From: CANLBN01 sp047629215
GTDB taxonomy: Bacteria > Pseudomonadota > Gammaproteobacteria > Pseudomonadales > Cellvibrionaceae
Direction: 5' to 3'
Assembly: GCA_047629215.1 (NCBI GenBank)
Contig: JBLHWO010000065.1
Coordinates: 1-16,385 of the forward strand
Length of the DNA stretch: 16,385 bases
Part shown: in pieces, positions 14,936 through 16,385 of the stretch
Numbering within the stretch: the stretch's first letter is position 1
Layout of the letters: the number at the start of each line of letters is the position of its first letter
Translations under genes and position numbers: made by a program
The notes under the pieces: generated by a model
Databases searched by the model: none
Seen by the model: the letters and a program-made list of their open reading frames with translations, nothing else
Told to the model about the DNA's origin: nothing

Positions 14936-15757
14936 CTAAGCTATTTGATTAAGAAGCTGACCGGGCTCAGCATACTGCCCATTGGCATTACTGCTGGTAA
15001 TAAGACCATTTAAGCTGTCTAACTGTACATTAAACGCATTCTGCTGCTGGTCCTGTCGACTAGTAGCTGCTTGCGGACTCCCATTACTTCCTGACGGTGC
15101 AGTTGATCCCCCCATAGAGTTAACAGAACCACCATCGTCTACAGACGTTTCGTTTTGGTTTTCATCAGTACTTACTGACCGCTCTACCAAGCGTTCCTCT
15201 CGTTGAATATTAGTGAGTTCTACTCTCGCCTCAGCTTCCATTTGGGTTGCCTGAGCAGCCACTTTTCTATCTTGGGCAGAAGGTTCCGCCGGCGCTAAGG
15301 CTGCTCGCCGAACCAGCTGAGCTTTGTCGATAGTCGCTTGAGGGTTACCGCTAACCCCTCCTGCACTAATAGAAACTTCCCCACCTACTGCATAATTAAT
15401 ACCATCTGGGCCACGCTCAAACTGGTAGCGTGGTGCGCCTGCATACTGGCCACCAACAGCAGCGTGGGCTCGCTCGTGGTTACGCACTTCGCGATCTCGT
15501 GCCGATAATTGCTTAATTTGACTTTGATCTACTCGCTGCTGCTGAGCTTCTAACCTTTGTAGTTGTTGCTGTTTTTGATTTAAGATTTGAGAATCTGCTT
15601 GTGTCGACGAGCTCATCTTAGGCACTTCTGGCGCTTGCTCTACAGGCTTAATTACCGAGCCTATCTCTTCAACCGGTTTTTCGCTCGGCAATCTATCTGC
15701 CGACGATACCGTCGACAAAAAAGTGGGCGAATTTGAAGAGCCTATACCTACGTTCAT
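14936..15757 (-). CDS. SprA-related family protein, putative metalloprotease
   Basis: 273 residues with a clear SprA-related core. A Gln-rich coiled coil (about 55-90, LNQKQQQLQRLEAQQQRVDQ) leads into REVRNHERAHAAVGGQYAG, then YQFERGPDGINYAVGGEVSI, DKAQLVRRAALAPAEPSAQD and AAQATQMEAEAR. HERAH (94-98) fits the zinc-binding HExxH pattern, which is why the family is described as putatively proteolytic. Activity is unproven as far as I know. The N-terminus and the Ser/Asn/Gln-rich C-terminus look disordered. No signal peptide or membrane segment is seen, so it is probably cytoplasmic or exported by another route. It follows the mini-rod gene by 60 bp on the same strand, suggesting a pair. Confidence 0.82.
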   Translation of the reverse strand: MNVGIGSSNSPTFLSTVSSADRLPSEKPVEEIGSVIKPVEQAPEVPKMSSSTQADSQILNQKQQQLQRLEAQQQRVDQSQIKQLSARDREVRNHERAHAAVGGQYAGAPRYQFERGPDGINYAVGGEVSISAGGVSGNPQATIDKAQLVRRAALAPAEPSAQDRKVAAQATQMEAEARVELTNIQREERLVERSVSTDENQNETSVDDGGSVNSMGGSTAPSGSNGSPQAATSRQDQQQNAFNVQLDSLNGLITSSNANGQYAEPGQLLNQIA

Positions 15758-15817
15758 TAATTAGAGGGCTCCGTTTCTATTAGTTAGTAGCCATTAGCTT
15801 TCATAAACAAAAAACCT

Positions 15818-16087
15818 TTATGTCTTTATATCAATCAATGCGCCCAAGGCTTCATCAGCGACTTGCACCACTTTTGCCGAGGCATCGAATAGGTTTTGCT
15901 GCTTCTGAATATTGATCATAGGCTCAACAATATCGGTTGCTACACCGGTAGTGCGCTCAACGACACCCGAGCTCACCAGCTCATTAGCCGACTCCAGCAT
16001 CGAACGACTGCTATTTTGCAGGCCATTAACACCCTGCTGAAATACACTACTGACGCCGGCACCGAGGCCACCACTGACATTAACCAT
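15818..16087 (-). CDS. Miniature flagellar rod/hook-like protein
   Basis: 89 residues. The N-terminal part (GAGVSSVFQQGVNGLQNSSR, then SMLESANELV) resembles the helix that opens flagellar rod and hook proteins. The C-terminal part (INIQKQQNLFDASAKVVQVA, then DEALGALIDIK) closely resembles the Flg_bbr_C helix that ends FlgC, FlgF, FlgG and FlgE. The usual middle domain is missing, leaving two coiled-coil helices joined by about 20 residues. AAGG precedes the ATG by about 6 nt on the minus strand. No flagellar operon is in the window; the neighbours are bioD and a SprA-related gene. Similar small solitary proteins exist in other gammaproteobacteria; their function is not known to me. Confidence 0.7.
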   Translation of the reverse strand: MVNVSGGLGAGVSSVFQQGVNGLQNSSRSMLESANELVSSGVVERTTGVATDIVEPMINIQKQQNLFDASAKVVQVADEALGALIDIKT

Positions 16088-16114
16088 TATTTACCTTATC
16101 CTCGATTAGTACTT

Positions 16115-16139
16115 TTTAGTAAAAAGACGATTTACTAAA
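16115..16139. promoter_or_regulatory. 9-bp inverted repeat upstream of the mini-rod gene
   Basis: TTTAGTAAA (16115-16123) and TTTACTAAA (16131-16139) are perfect arms with a 7-nt loop, ending 28 nt upstream of the mini-rod ATG. It is AT-only apart from one G:C pair, and no T-tract follows in either direction. An operator or leader hairpin is more likely than a terminator. A second small hairpin (GAGCA/TGCTC) lies at 16141-16158. Confidence 0.35.
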
Positions 16140-16238
16140 TAGAGCACCTATAAATGCTCATTGACTTATAATAAAGCATCGACGATCAAAAAACAGCCAG
16201 AAAAATAGAGACTTTAAGACTTCTTTTCTCTTAAAAAC

Positions 16239-16385
16239 TCAATTCTCTAAGAGTTTATCTATATCCAAAAACCCAGAGGCATCGATTCCTGAAGGCTTAG
16301 ATAAAAAAGGTATATGGCCCAAAAAAGGAAAAGGAAAACGCTTAGTTAACGTCGCTATATTTTCATCGACAACCGGCATAGCTGG
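16239..16385 (-). CDS. bioD: Dethiobiotin synthetase, C-terminal end (partial)
   Basis: The minus-strand frame entering from the right edge encodes 48 residues to a TGA whose complement is at 16239-16241. The segment MPVVDENIATLTKRF followed by PFPFLGHIPFLSK and a final IDKLLEN resembles the end of BioD, where a 'xENxxTL..R.PAPLLG.IP.L' pattern is usual. BioD makes dethiobiotin from diaminopelargonic acid, CO2 and ATP. The catalytic N-terminal P-loop lies outside the window, so the call rests on this tail alone. The 151-bp gap to the mini-rod gene holds two inverted repeats. Confidence 0.72.
   Translation of the reverse strand, partial: PAMPVVDENIATLTKRFPFPFLGHIPFLSKPSGIDASGFLDIDKLLEN

Overview
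The window looks like a chromosomal segment of a marine-type gammaproteobacterium, probably near the Cellvibrionales/Pseudomonadales side of the class. The evidence is gene order and protein type. The block zapE / zapG(yhcB) / degS(algW) and the block ibaG-murA-hisG-hisD are both classic gammaproteobacterial neighbourhoods. HisG is the short (HisZ-dependent) form. The base composition is AT-leaning, and several genes use TTG or GTG starts. No tRNA, rRNA, CRISPR array, transposase or integrase was seen.

Layout. (1) 33-4474: sugar, surface and one-carbon genes. These are pgi (+), a CpsB/YwqE-type PHP phosphatase (-), an Sfp-type phosphopantetheinyl transferase (-) and purU (+). A 10-bp inverted repeat spans most of the purU leader. 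(2) 4561-7650: envelope and division block. zapE (-) is divergent from zapG (+), followed by the membrane-anchored protease gene degS/algW (+), the order known in E. coli. (3) 7651-11144: an accessory patch of exported proteins, all on the + strand. It holds a broken secreted-protein gene (poly-A frameshift at its start plus an in-frame stop), an intact polyglycine lipoprotein, an intact secreted beta-helix protein, and a second lipoprotein frameshifted inside its glycine tract. Hairpin terminators separate the units. The patch sits directly after hisD, where pseudomonads as I recall them carry hisC. (4) 11145-14787: the minus-strand run ibaG, murA, hisG, hisD (iron-sulfur handling, peptidoglycan precursor, histidine). 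(5) 14936-16385: a SprA-related putative metalloprotease, a miniature flagellar-rod-like protein and the 3' end of bioD, all on the minus strand.

How the genes fit together. The conserved blocks are housekeeping: glycolysis, formate release from formyl-THF, division and envelope integrity, envelope stress, cell-wall precursor, histidine and biotin synthesis. The accessory patch is the distinctive part. Its four proteins share a compact export design: a signal peptide or lipobox, then a low-complexity or heptad-like linker, then a variable distal domain. Two of the four are disrupted at or beside short repeats, which fits either decay or slippage-driven on/off variation. The SprA-like and mini-rod pair beside bioD is the second least understood part. 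I see no clear evidence of a new defence, mobile or secretion system; the best candidates for new biology are these two groups.
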